Positions 41,516 through 52,709 of a stretch of DNA of 64,000 nt are shown here, in pieces. The position numbers were made by a program, and so were the translations under genes. The stretch is from Siphonodentalium dalli (taxonomy: Eukaryota; Mollusca; Scaphopoda; Gadilida; Siphonodentaliidae), in NCBI GenBank assembly GCA_032622095.1, contig CP136068.1:52508443-52572442 (forward strand). The letters are read 5' to 3'. The notes beneath the pieces are model-generated. The model was not told the DNA's origin and ran no database searches. It saw only the letters and a list, made by a program, of their open reading frames with translations. Within the stretch, counting starts at the first letter, position 1, and every line of letters begins with the position of its first letter.

Positions 41516-42408
41516 AGTGCGATGTCGATGTCTGAGATATTTTAGTTCGTGGGTGGAATGCCAAGTCACTGTGAAAAATAAGAGATTTTTCTATTTGAAG
41601 ATCCTTCGTCTTGTCATGTGATAAGAATTTGTGAGTGGAAGTGGGTTGAAGCCGGATGTGTTCGGCCGCACGTGGGCCCAATCATATCGTATGCGGGAGA
41701 TGGATATAAATGTTCGACGAAATGTCAATTCATGAAAGCGAAAAAGGTCATCGTCTTTTCATCCGTTCTATCTTCTTCCCAATTCCCACTGATGTGTATC
41801 CGAAACTAATCTCGAAATATTTCATATTCTTTTAAAGTTTTCAAAATAAAATGGACCTGACCAACCCAAAAGTTTTTATTCTGGAAAAAATAAAGCTCCT
41901 CTATGCATGGTTTTTATTGCTACCAAAACAACGTTTTCAAGAGAAATCTCATGTGATGAAAAAAAATATGGACAAAATGAGAGAGGCCTGAGATATCAAG
42001 GTGTGATTATAAATGTTTATTCTGTTTAACACCTATTAGATACATCTTTATTACATGATCCTACCCTTATTCCATTCTATAAACCCATTCTATAAATTGT
42101 GATATTAAGCATTCCTTTAATAACAGGAAATAGTGCCAGGTGACCTTTGACTTCCGATTTGTCGTCTCTTTACATTCCGTATACTACGTCTCAAAATACT
42201 ATGGCTTCCAATATTTTTCCAACTATAATGAATGAAGAGTTTGAAAAGTTATGTAATTAATTATATGCCATTAAATATGCCAAAGAGTCTTTATTTATCT
42301 GGGACTACAATGCATAGTTAAGTGAAATGTCATCGCATGCCTTATAGAATGTTAGTTTCATGTCCCATTTGTTGATTTAAGTATGTTTTGGATGATGTAA
42401 TAAATAGA
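41516..42408. other. Intron, no feature seen
   Basis: No repeat family or gene recognised; a 63-codon frame at 41618 is unsupported. Confidence 0.5.
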
Positions 42409-42516
42409 ATCTACAACTCGTCCCCAGTTTATTGCGGAATTTCCAAAACTCATCCAGTAAATTAGGTCTGGACTCATTTCGTAAATTCCGCTATAAACTG
42501 GAGACTAGTTGTAGAT
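42409..42516. repeat. Short inverted repeat
   Basis: ATCTACAACTCGTCCCCAGT / ACTGGAGACTAGTTGTAGAT with continued pairing (TTATTGCGGAATTTCC / GTAAATTCCGCTATAA). Confidence 0.75.
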
Positions 42517-43051
42517 CCTCCATGTACTAAACTATGTAACTCTGATAGAAAAAAAGATAACTATTTGTGGGATTCAAAGGTTCCTGATACAAGGCATTAT
42601 TCCTGATGTGATTGTGCTGTATAAACACATTTGGGCCAGACATAAGTCGGGGAGCGATTTATAAATCGGCACTAATGTGTTTTGACTGTCTGATCATATC
42701 TTGAATGAAGATTATTCCTTATAATTACATCTCAGTGAAAAATATCAACCTCGCTATGCAATCCGAGATGGAAATATTGTTATAATATTTTGAACTTTAT
42801 AGTGATGTAGCCACGACGTCGCCAAATCCTGCGCTCAACGTTCACTTACGTCCTAATTATATTTAATCACATTAGCTTTTTTTAGAGAAAATGTGCACAC
42901 CGCTCACTTCCGTTCCAATGTAATTATTCTATGTAATCACATTAGCTTTTCGGAAACCAATGACAACATACTAGAGAAAATTAAGTGGATGTAATAAGGT
43001 GTTGATTGATGATCAGATACTTGCATTATAATATTTGAATTTTTCTGTGTT
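42517..43051. other. Intron, no feature seen
   Basis: One direct duplication of ATCACATTAGCTTTT (about 42867 and 42936). No gene. Confidence 0.5.
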
Positions 43052-43055
43052 TTAA

Positions 43056-43308
43056 CCCTTTGAGTGCCAGGTCGATTTTTGTATCAACCCATATACCCTG
43101 TGCCAATGCATTCTCTTATATATGCGAGTCGACCATAGGTCGCCTTGCATATATAAGAGAATGCATTGGCCTAACAATTTTTCTTTTCTTATTTTTTTTA
43201 CAATTTTTTACAATTTTTTACAATTTTAATAATTTATCCTTATATTCTTTAACAGACTTATTTTGTAGGTTTAGGGCCGATGATATCGGCCCCCTGGCAC
43301 TCAAAGGG
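43056..43308. mobile_element. piggyBac-like TTAA MITE (CCCTTTGAGTGCCAG ends)
   Basis: TTAA both sides (43052-43055, 43309-43312), termini CCCTTTGAGTGCCAG and CTGGCACTCAAAGGG. It contains the GTGCCAATGCATTCTCTTAT palindrome, although its termini are those of the 63535 family rather than the 29474 family. Confidence 0.85.
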
Positions 43309-43465
43309 TTAAAGGTTAGAAAATGGATTACTATTATCTGAACATCTTTATAAATGAATAAATGGGAATCAATAGCGTGTTTTTCTGCCGGTAATCTGGT
43401 TTTATTTTCGTAACAACCCTACAATGACGAATAGACAATAAGAGAATGTATTGAGGACACATTAA

Positions 43466-44500
43466 ACCTTTCATGACGGGAGATGCGCTGGTGCAGCTTT
43501 AAAGATCATGGAGCCTTCCTCGCATATATATATATATAAGAGAATGCACTGGCTTACAAGGACAAAGTAAATATTGTTAGGCCAATGCATCTATCTATAT
43601 AAAAGCCAAGTGTTTTTCTGTGTGTGTGTATCTGTGTGTTTATCTGTCACAATTTTGGCACGTTTAAAAATAAATCGTTCGATTGTGCCCACATTTCAAC
43701 CATGTACTGAGGCACATCTTCGAATATGACATGCAAAATTTGAGGCCAATCGGTACAAGACAACCTTAGATATAACGTTTCCCAAAGGTTATCAAGGCGA
43801 TATGTTTACTGATATAATAATGGATACAAGACAATAAGACGAATGTGGTTTCAGTGGGGTCCGAGCCAAAGCTAAATGCCAGACAAACCCTGCGCACCAT
43901 TTGCCGGCTTTCTTTATATCATTACATGTATCAGCAATGTCGATATTTTCCTGCACATGTTTATCACCCGTCGTGTTTACCTTAGACCACATAAAGGGGC
44001 ATACATGAGCAATACAGAGAGTTCCTTATAAGCTTAGAGAATATGCAGGAAAATTTGTACAACAATGTTCACATGACCAGGGGAATATCATGGGATAGGC
44101 GCCTTTGACATCAGATGCCTACTTAAAGGGGACTAATATAATGCATGATCAATAAAGAGCATTTATCATCATCTCAGAAAATATGTGGGAATATTGGGTG
44201 CGCATATATACAGGAATGTCACGGAATAGGTGACTCAAATTACTTAAAGGGGCACTAATAATTAGCAATAAAGAGTGTTGTTTATCAGCTTAAAATATGG
44301 CTGGTAACTTTATTGAGAGAGTCTCTGGATAAAGTTACCTGGATAAAGTTACCATCTGAGAGTGTCATGCAATTGACGCTGGTCACCTTAGGTGAATAAT
44401 ATTGATTTCAAATAATTAACTAATTCTTCACACGATTTTCATTCATGAAATGTTTGTCACCTAGCTATCAATCCCCTAGTTCTCTTATAAACACCTAAAA
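43466..44500. mobile_element. TTAA MITE interrupted by a Helitron-like element
   Basis: 43466-43589 matches 26574-26730 (CATGAC.GGAG..GCGCTGGTGCAGC, AATGCACTGGCTTACAAGG, ATATTGTTAGGCCAATGCA). The expected continuation TTCTCTTATA is found only after 44479. Confidence 0.6.
43590..44479 (+). mobile_element. Non-autonomous Helitron-like element (890 bp)
   Basis: Begins TCTATCTATATAAAAGCCAA directly after CAATGCA and ends ATCAATCCCCTAG directly before TTCTCTTATA. The two flanks rejoin the known palindrome text GCCAATGCA/TTCTCTTATA with no duplication. Insertion between A and T, a 5' TC, a 3' CTAG (CTRR) and no TSD fit Helitrons. The interior has three imperfect repeats (CTTAAAGGGG(A/C)ACTAATA, AATAAAGAG, near 43995-44290). 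A 3' hairpin is weak. No Rep/helicase frame is present. Confidence 0.6.
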
Positions 44501-45490
44501 AAAAGTAAGTCCGCCCCATCATATAATACCCAATATTTTCTGTGTTATTCATCCAATCTTGTTCAAATTTTGAACGAATTGAGAACATGATAAATGCAGT
44601 TTATTGCAGTAGTTAATTATCCCGTTAGTTTTCTAACCTTCTTCTGATTGTTGCTGGAATGGAAATTTGCCATTTTCAAAAATCACCCTTTCAACTACAT
44701 GTACATGTATGACCCTCAACGGCATCGTGTGTTGATGGGTAAACTGGATGATCAGTATCTGTTAAGTGTCACCGAACTTATTACTGCATGGGATTTTCTT
44801 GAACATGACCAGTTGGTACTGTATGGGAGTTTAGGGGCATGCTTTTGAACCACCCCCATATCTGGTCCACTGAATTCACTCGAATGGACGCTAGCCAACA
44901 AAGGACACTAGGGGAGCAAACTTAATAAAAGCCCAATTCACCTATCTATACTATATTGTCAAAAGTTTTGTTAAATGTTCATATATGTTAAATGTATTAG
45001 GATTGGAATAAAATATCAACAAAGGACACTTTTTCAGTCAGAGATATTAACATTTAAGAAAAAATGGCAAAATTTTGGTATTAAATCATACAGGACTTAA
45101 AAACGCTTTCCAGGACTAAACTCATTTACTCTATATTTCTCTTAGGACAATATCACAATGCCATTTTAGCTATATCATATATATGAGACAGTCCTCAAAA
45201 TTGGCCAAGGCAATAAGCAATGCCTGGCAACATGTGGAATCTAACATGCCACAGCATTATATTTGCCGTAGGTCATTTTCCTAATTTCGAGGGCTGATGA
45301 GAGTTATTTCTTGCTTTTATCTGAAGAAATAAAGGGCACTTTTTGCCCACATCTACCCTTCTTGTTTGAGGGCAGGAGAGGTAGATGCCCCCTCCCCTGT
45401 TCGGGAGCCCTGAGTTCAACAATTAGCCTTTAAATAGGCTGAACATTCCCTCAAAATGACTGAATAGGAATCCTATATCTTCTTCACATG
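44501..45490. other. Intron, no feature seen
   Basis: AT-rich, unrecognised. The short frame at 44648-44848 has no support. Confidence 0.5.
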
Positions 45491-45493
45491 TAT

Positions 45494-46021
45494 TAACCCT
45501 TCCATGACTTGAGCTTCCAGAAATTTTGCAAAAACCCTGTGCCGATGCATTCTCGTATATATGCGAGTCTTCCATAAGGAGCCTAAATGAATAATATACC
45601 ATTCCAAGGTATACTTTTATAACAGAACACCCCTTTAAATGAATAATATACCATTCCAATGTATACTTTAAAAACAGAACACCCCTCTAAATGAATAATA
45701 TACCATTCCAATGTATACTTTTATAACAGAACACCCCTCTAAATGAATAATATACCATTCCAATGTATACTTTAATAACAGAACACCCCTCTAAATGAAT
45801 AATATACCATTCCAATGTATACTTTAATAACAGAACACCCCTCTAAATGAATAATATACCCTTCCAATGTATACTTTAATAACAGAACACCCCTCCAAAT
45901 GAATAATATACCATTCTAATGTATACTTTAATAACAGAACACCCCTCTAAATGGATAATATACCATTCCAATGTATACTTTAATAACAGAATGGGATAAT
46001 CCATTCAGCAATGAAAGAGTT
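45494..46021. mobile_element. TTAA MITE mosaic expanded by an internal tandem array
   Basis: Left end TTAACCCTTCCATGACTTGA with a partial palindromic module (TGCCGATGCATTCTCGTATA), then the 52-bp array, then a right end AGAATGGGATAATCCATTCA...GAAAGAGTTAA. Confidence 0.65.
45590..45985. repeat. 52-bp tandem array, about 8 units
   Basis: Unit AATGAATAATATACCATTCC, AATGTATACTTTAATAACAG and AACACCCCTCTA. The same sequence occurs once inside ordinary copies of the TTAA family (57720-57770 in reverse, 9780-9830), so the array grew from an internal MITE segment. Confidence 0.9.
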
Positions 46022-47214
46022 AAAACAAGTTCTCAAAATTGGATTGTAAATTCTCCCTGCTTGCTCTGAAGTATTAGTTTCTCACTAGGTGGATTGAACT
46101 CCACTCTTGAAGAGAAATCACATTTTATGACACCAACTCTAATGAAAGTAACAAAGGTCTATTTTGGAACTGATGTTCTATTTTGAGTAGACTTTGGCAG
46201 GATAAGAAATTAGTCTGTAAGCAGTACTACTGCACTGTGTGAAAAAAATTGTTATTTATAAGATCTTGCTCGCATTTGAGCTTCGATTTTCAAGCTTTTT
46301 TAGTATTTATTAATGTTAACCCTGATAATACTGCATACAGTACATACTCATTGATGAGTAGTTCAGAAATGTTCAGATAATAGGCTGTTTGTTTGAGCCA
46401 TATGTTAAATTATTATCTGAACATTTCCCATCAATGAATAGAAATCCTTCTGCACGTGTATTATCTTTCCGTCTCTTCATGTAAGACTGATAACCATATA
46501 AAACATTCTCCCACACAAACGTTTGATCTCCATTTGGCTACAATGTCTCTGAACATTGTGACGGTGTGTTTATTTTTATCAAGTGTTCAATGTTCATTGT
46601 TGGTCTTTCTATACGCATGAGTCTTGAGTCTGGCATGGAAAGAGAACATTACTTTAAAATTATATCGTTGAAATTGACCAAGATAACTCTATATTATAAA
46701 GACAAAGACTGACCAATCTTTTTCTATTCCCACCCAATTTAACAATGATGTAAAAGTACGTTGTGCATACCTGTAGTACTTGGATAATCCATTGCAATAA
46801 TACAGTCAGGGACATTCTGATGAACACAATTACGGTTTCCTATCATTTATACAAAAATTTTGCTAATTATGGCACATTAGTTTCAAACACGAACTTATTC
46901 TTAAGTGGAATAGTTTAACTGAAATATTTACTGCATTTTGAGACCAAGTTTTTGAACACTTGGGGTGGTTCAGTCATTTTCTCTCTGAAGTCAATACCCA
47001 CTGCTGAAAATGGAACACCAGCAAACAGGTACTAGTGATACTCACCTGCAAATAAAGACTGTTGTATGCGCAGTGACCGGTCGGTTTAGGAAATAGGAAT
47101 TACTTAATGAAAGATTCCTGTTTTAAATTGGGAATACCGTACAGCACTATCATAAACAGATACCAACTTTCATTCCATTCAGCTGAGACTATCTGAAGTT
47201 ATCATCCAGAAACC
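46022..47214. other. Intron with one MITE fragment
   Basis: 46340-46465 is a fragment of the TTAA family (TACTCATTGATGAGTAGTTC, TTATTATCTGAACATTTCCC). The rest is unrecognised. Confidence 0.5.
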
Positions 47215-47284
47215 AAAAGCGAACGGACAGTTGGACAGACGGATGGCTTGACAAACGGACCGATGGACAGACTAATAACATAAT
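47215..47284. repeat. GACGGACGGAC-type repeat tail
   Basis: GAACGGACAGTTGGACAGAC and CGGACCGATGGACAGAC resemble 4150-4210 and 62385-62405. Confidence 0.5.
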
Positions 47285-47494
47285 ATGTTGAGTTTTAAAA
47301 AACTGGCCTATAAAAATAAGAACAAAGTCAATCTATTTTTCCATGTTCTTTTTAGTGACGATGGTTGTAATAACTTCTATGATTTTTCACATTTACCCTC
47401 AGCGAGTCCCTGGTGCCCTTTACATATCAATATCAGGAATCAAAGCAACCTCAGCACCACTAGACGGCTGGGCTAATGTGCAAGCAGGCCTTAA

Positions 47495-47886
47495 CCCTTT
47501 ACCCAACAAACCGGCCAAAACCGGCCAAATAAAGCTTCAACAGCCTAAAATATCTTCGGTCTGTCTCAATAGAACCATACAAATATGGATATCATTGGAA
47601 TCGGCTCCTTGAGCACATTGTGATAGTTACAGTTATGCCCTGTGCCAATGCATTCTCTTATATATGCGAGTCGACCATAGGTCGCCTCGCATATATAAGA
47701 GAATGCATTGGCCTAAAAAAAATCTGTTTTTAACACTTTTTACCATTTTTTCTTACATTCTTTAACAATTTTATAATTTTTAATGTGTTAAGCCAATGCA
47801 TTCTCTTATATATGCGAGGCGACCTATGGTCGACTCGCATATATAAGAGAATGCATTGGCACAGGGCCCTTCTGTTGGGTAAAGGG
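47495..47886. mobile_element. piggyBac-like TTAA MITE, long form
   Basis: TTAA both sides (47491-47494, 47887-47890), termini CCCTTTACCCAACAAACC and CTTCTGTTGGGTAAAGGG. Contains two copies of the palindromic module (about 47640-47715 and 47792-47868) in opposite trim, separated by T-rich spacer. Confidence 0.85.
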
Positions 47887-47890
47887 TTAA

Positions 47891-49358
47891 AATCCATCCA
47901 TTTTTGTGAGAATCAAAGCTGATTCACATGTTTGAGGGGACGAGAATCAAATTCAAATCCTGATATGCCAAAAGTTGGGTGGTGGGGGGGGGGGGGGGGG
48001 TGGGGGGGGTGGTATGGTGTATCACTCGTTCCATATTAGGGGTGGTTCCAAGGACATCCCTTGGGAAAAGTTTTGGAAATTCAATGCACGGAGTCAATTT
48101 CTCAAAAGTATTATCTCACTTTCAAATTTAAATGTTTACCCTCTCCCTGTATTATATCTTCAGTCAAATCAGTTGATATGATTGTGATCTTGTCACAGGA
48201 ATGCAGAATTGCAATATTTATTGAACATGCATAGCTTTCAATATTGAAAGATTTACTGTCAGCCAATTGAAAAAAACACCCTGGCCTTGTAGCTATGATA
48301 TATACATGTATGATGTACTTATATAACAAAGCAGAGATAAATGTATGTATGCAAGAATTATAGTCAATTCTCATGTTTCACTTTGTGAGAATCATTTGTG
48401 AGAATCAATTCTGATTCTCGTAAATTTTATGCCCTGGCAATGCACCTTTCCGATGTATCCCCTCTGGGGGCTTCATTCAGACTTGGATGGTTTCACAACA
48501 ATGCTACCTCTGCCAATTTTTCTATCTAATCATGAGATAATAGATGGTTGTTTTGACATTTTAGCTTAAATTTCTCCAAACTTCTCCCAATACAAAACCT
48601 GTATGTTAAACAGTGATTTGATGTTTTTCTCTCTGTAACATCAGTTGTCAAATAATGAGGCCAGTTACTGATGAGATATACCTAGACAAAATGGTGTCTA
48701 TGTGAGTGAATTGGCAATCGAGTAGTGGACAAAATGATGTCTATGTGAGTGAATTGGCAATCGAGTAGTCGCATATGGTAGTAGCTCACCTGAGCTATTG
48801 ATGTTTTATGGATCACCGAAATCCATTATAATGATACACCTGTTTATGGAGTATGTACATACACATACAGGTAGACAGACAGACTTTATAGATCAATCAG
48901 CATTGATTCCTATTAACATGTCTCTCATTCTTGCCACACTGATGTAAATAACGGTCTGCTATTTCTAATTATTATATTTTCATCAATATGTTCCATAAAA
49001 ATATAAATTGTATCTCCACTCTGTCAGGATGTTACCTCTCAGAAGCCTGAATTGCGAGATAACGTCATTTATTTGTGTTTTTCGAAATATATTCTTTTGT
49101 GTTATGTTGAGGGAAAAAAATAAAATATTGCAGGCATATCTTCTGAGTAAATTTCGGGCAGAACTGGTTTTCGAAATCCAATAATGTTCATATGAGTTTG
49201 TTACACAAGTTGGCAAAGAAATTCACAATTGTCTAAAATAATTTACTAGCCATCGCAAACCCTGTACCGTACATACATAGATTTTCAATTTCATTTTGAC
49301 AACAGAAGATATTAGGACATAATAGTAAGAATAAAAGTGCTTCAAAGTTTATACTTAC
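47891..49358. other. SIK intron, no major feature
   Basis: G-run at about 47983-48010. A 42-bp direct duplication (GTCTATGTGAGTGAATTGGC) at about 48680-48770 precedes a TAGTAGCTCACCTGAGCTAT repeat tail. No exon recognised besides the one starting at 49359. Confidence 0.5.
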
Positions 49359-49422
49359 CGAATATTTCTCCTTTGGGAGCAAATTCAGAGACCAAGTATA
49401 GCATATTCTTTGTTTCCATGAC
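49359..49422 (-). CDS. SIK: SIK exon: kinase hinge segment (VMETKNMLYLV...GEIF)
   Basis: This 64-bp exon (21 codons plus 1 nt) lies between a CTTTCTAG acceptor and a GTAAGT donor. It encodes VMETKNMLYLVSEFAPKGEI followed by F, the strand beta4/beta5-hinge-helix D region of a kinase. SIK homologues read VMETK.MLYIV.E.A..GEIF here, so the match is strong although the exon is short. It ends in phase 1 with a G that pairs with AA at the start of the next exon to give Glu. The intron before it is at least 14.5 kb, since no upstream exon appears before the window edge. The small size would defeat most ORF-based gene finders; splice sites and family conservation support it. Confidence 0.9.
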
Positions 49423-50119
49423 CTAGAAAGAGACAATAATATCTTTCAAAGGAACATATCACGTTTGTACAAAAATCTTTGGCAGCATCTGGCAGTTTGA
49501 AATTATAGTTCAGAATTTGTACAGATTTTTAGAACAATATCATTTCAATTCATTGTTGATCTAGCAAGAAATTAAAGCTTCTAACATGGCGATTGTTTGA
49601 TAACTGTTGACAAGCACTAGCTCAACTCGAAGGCATAAACCTCTGGTTTCAGCTGTTTTTTTTATTTATTTTTTACAGTGCTGAAGGCAGCTGTAATTTA
49701 CCATCTTTAAAGTACAAGAATTTCAAATTACCCCACCCCTCACAAGAACTGAATTCTGATTGTGCTGGATTGAGAAAATATTTCATTGCTTTTCTTATAA
49801 GCCGAAGACTTTTACAAACAAATCAGCAGATTTGTTTACATTTAATGTGTGTTTATTTTTGTTTCAGTTTATTTGTTACCTATATTCATGTTATGTGATG
49901 AAAAATTCAAGAGATTTCATTTGAATCATGAAAAAATTCTTAGGGTATTAAAAGCGTTTAAATAGGGTCAGTAGGGAAACAGCCACCAGAATTATTTGTT
50001 TTCTTTGGCCTAAGCTACAGACAAAATCGGTTTAAATTGCCCAGATACACGAATCAAGATTACTCTCACTGTGTGTGGATTAAAATACCCCGCAAAAAAT
50101 GATTCCTTCACTATACCCT
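49423..50119. other. SIK intron, SINE remnant
   Basis: 49975-50100 (GGGAAACAGCCACCAGAATT, TTGCCCAGATACACGAATCA) resembles the SINE at 3390-3671 but is decayed. The upstream SIK exon was not found. Confidence 0.45.
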
Positions 50120-50629
50120 TTTTGCACATACCGGTAATAGTATAGTGTATGACATTTTGCATCTACTAGTAGGGTGTATGAAGCATGTGCACATACCAGT
50201 ATTATGTATGACATCTTTGCACATACAGTCAAACTTCGTTAAATCGAACGTCGGTAACTCGAATACCACACTTAAGTCGAAGCCATTGCCTGGTCCCGGC
50301 TGAGCTTGTGTGCAAAGCCAATAGAATAATCACGGTTAAGTCGAAGGTGGATAAGTCGAAAATCCGCTTAAGTCGAAACGAAATTTGGTCCCACCAGCCA
50401 GCTTATAACACTAATTACTATGGTTAAGTCGAAGCGCCGTCGGCGATGAATCGCCATGTGATTATAACTCAGTGTGCTTCTTATCAATTGCCTAAAAAAC
50501 CTGTGAAGTTTCATGGAGTCTTTATTTGTCCTAATGCATTGTTTCTTTAACATATTAACGAGGTGTGTGGATCAATTTCCCCGTGTGAGGATTAGAAGTG
50601 TTGATAGACGAAATGAAAATCATATTTAA

Positions 50630-51278
50630 GGTAGCAATACACGATTTCCAGCAATTTTGCCAACCAGGGAGGGGGTACTGTACCTCAAATCAATGCTAAG
50701 CCATTATCGTTGGCATATATCCCATCAAGCATGTTTTTATTTCAACAGAAATTTTAGGTCTAATAATTTAAATGTACTTTTGGTTCTTCGTACAATTTGT
50801 CATTGAGTTATGCCCCTTGGTTTGCACATACTAAACGCTCAATTTCACCCATTTTTTGACTCAAATAGGCCATTTTCAACCCAAAAACAGACCATGATAG
50901 AGCGAATGTCAGTAAATAAGATTCTTAAAACCTGATAGAGCTATGTTAGAGCTGAGAAATATTTGAAATAGAAAAAAAGTTATTGTATCAATTTGAAAAA
51001 AAAGTCTTGAGAGCCCAGATGACAGAATTCAGGGGAGAGAAATCGGGCTATTTTAATGTAATCAATAACACAGAGTTGGCCTTCACTGAATACGAAAACC
51101 TTGTTGCGTATCCAAATTTTTCACTTTTTTGAGAACTTTCCCAGTTTTGTAAAATAAATAAACCTTCAAACCAGTAATAGCACATTTAACGCAGGCTACA
51201 CTGGCTGTTATGCCCCCCAGATACTTATATTTCTATTTTTCAGACCCCCTACAACCCGTAAAATCGTGTACTGCTACC
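50630..51278. mobile_element. TTAA element with GGTAGCARTACACGATTT ends, copy A
   Basis: TTAA at 50626-50629 and 51279-51282; inverted ends GGTAGCAATACACGATTT and AAATCGTGTACTGCTACC. It contains TTCTTCGTACAATTTGTCAT and GAGTTATGCCCCTTGGTTTG, the empty target of the hAT in copy B. Confidence 0.8.
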
Positions 51279-51499
51279 TTAAAGAAAAAATAAGTTAAGT
51301 CTCTGACGTACACCGATAACTTTAATATATAACACATATGGTGTTTCTTCAGTTCGAATGGGAAATAAGGTCAATATAAGTAGTGTGGTTTCAATAAAAA
51401 TGAACCAATTTCACCCAAATTATTGGTTATAGCGAAAAAAAAACCAAGTTAAATTATAAATGTGACATCATGCCCACCACCTTAAAACTAAACATCCCA

Positions 51500-52420
51500 G
51501 TCAAAAAGGCAGTCTGAACAGACATATTACATCTGTATTCTGCTGACCAGAGCATATGCACTGTGGTTATTTACTAGCCAGCCCCCCCCCCCCCCCCACC
51601 CTCCCCCGCATATGTTAACACAATGTTCTTGTCACACCCACCATCACCCCCCCCCCCCCCCTTATTCGTAGGAGGTATACGAGGAGTTCCATTGTTGGAA
51701 TGTTCCCTTTATAGCAACCCATTTCGTTACATGCAAAATTGCAAATCACTTTTATGTGGTCAGTCATAAACATGTAAGAATGCAACAAAACTCCGAACAA
51801 ATTGTAGGGAATAACTAATGCATATATAATCACCCCTCCCCCAAAATGTGAACCATGTTTATTTGGCTGGTCAGTGTACATTCATTGATTCAATGACTTA
51901 ATTGTCAAGTTGAAATCACACTATTTAATTATTTATGAACTCTTATATACCATTTTTATTGTGCTGGTGCTCACACGCATTCGTGATAACTCAGTAGCTG
52001 ACTTTACCCCCTCTCCAATATACATATTTACATTACTCGGTCATTCGGAAACACGACCAAGACTAAATAACCAACATTAATATGGCATTTCGCACCAGGT
52101 ATCCAAGGAATTCCATTGTTGAAATGTTTGCGTGGCAACACGTTTCATTAAATTAATGTCAATTTTATGTAATTACACAAAACCGCACCACTCGAAACGA
52201 ATCGTACAGAGTAATTGATGTATATATAACCACATCACCAACCCCCCCCCCCCCCCCCCCCCCAATGTGAACTGGAATGATTTTTTTTTATCCATAGCAG
52301 ACATACGTTGAATTTGTTTTTTGCCCTGTCAGTGTGATCATTCAGTGACTTGTCAAGCTGGAATCCATAGTATTTACAGCCTCTGATACAAACACTCTAC
52401 AAGCAAATGCACCTAATTCC
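51500..52420. repeat. Two diverged direct repeats of about 400 bp with poly-C tracts
   Basis: 51590-51950 and 52010-52400 share GAGGTATACGAGGAGTTCCA / CAGGTATCCAAGGAATTCCA, ATTGTTGRAATGTT, a run of C, AATGTGAAC and GTCAGTGT..ATTCA. C runs at about 51583, 51645 and 52240. Confidence 0.55.
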
Positions 52421-52709
52421 GAGACCAGTCATAAATAGAAACTGTGAATAGACACGAAGATAGGAAAGATAAAATGTTTCAGTAGATTTTCACTAATTTA
52501 TCCAATTTGATATGTCTCTTTAAGGTAGCAATACACGATTTCCAGCAATTTTGCCAACCTGGGAGGGGGTACTGTATCTCAAATCAATGCTAAGCCATTA
52601 TCGTTGGCACATATCCCATCAAGCATGTTTTTATTTCGACAGAAATTTTAGGTGTAATCATTTAAATGTACTTTTGGTTCTTCGTACAATTTGTCATTGA
52701 GTTATGCCC

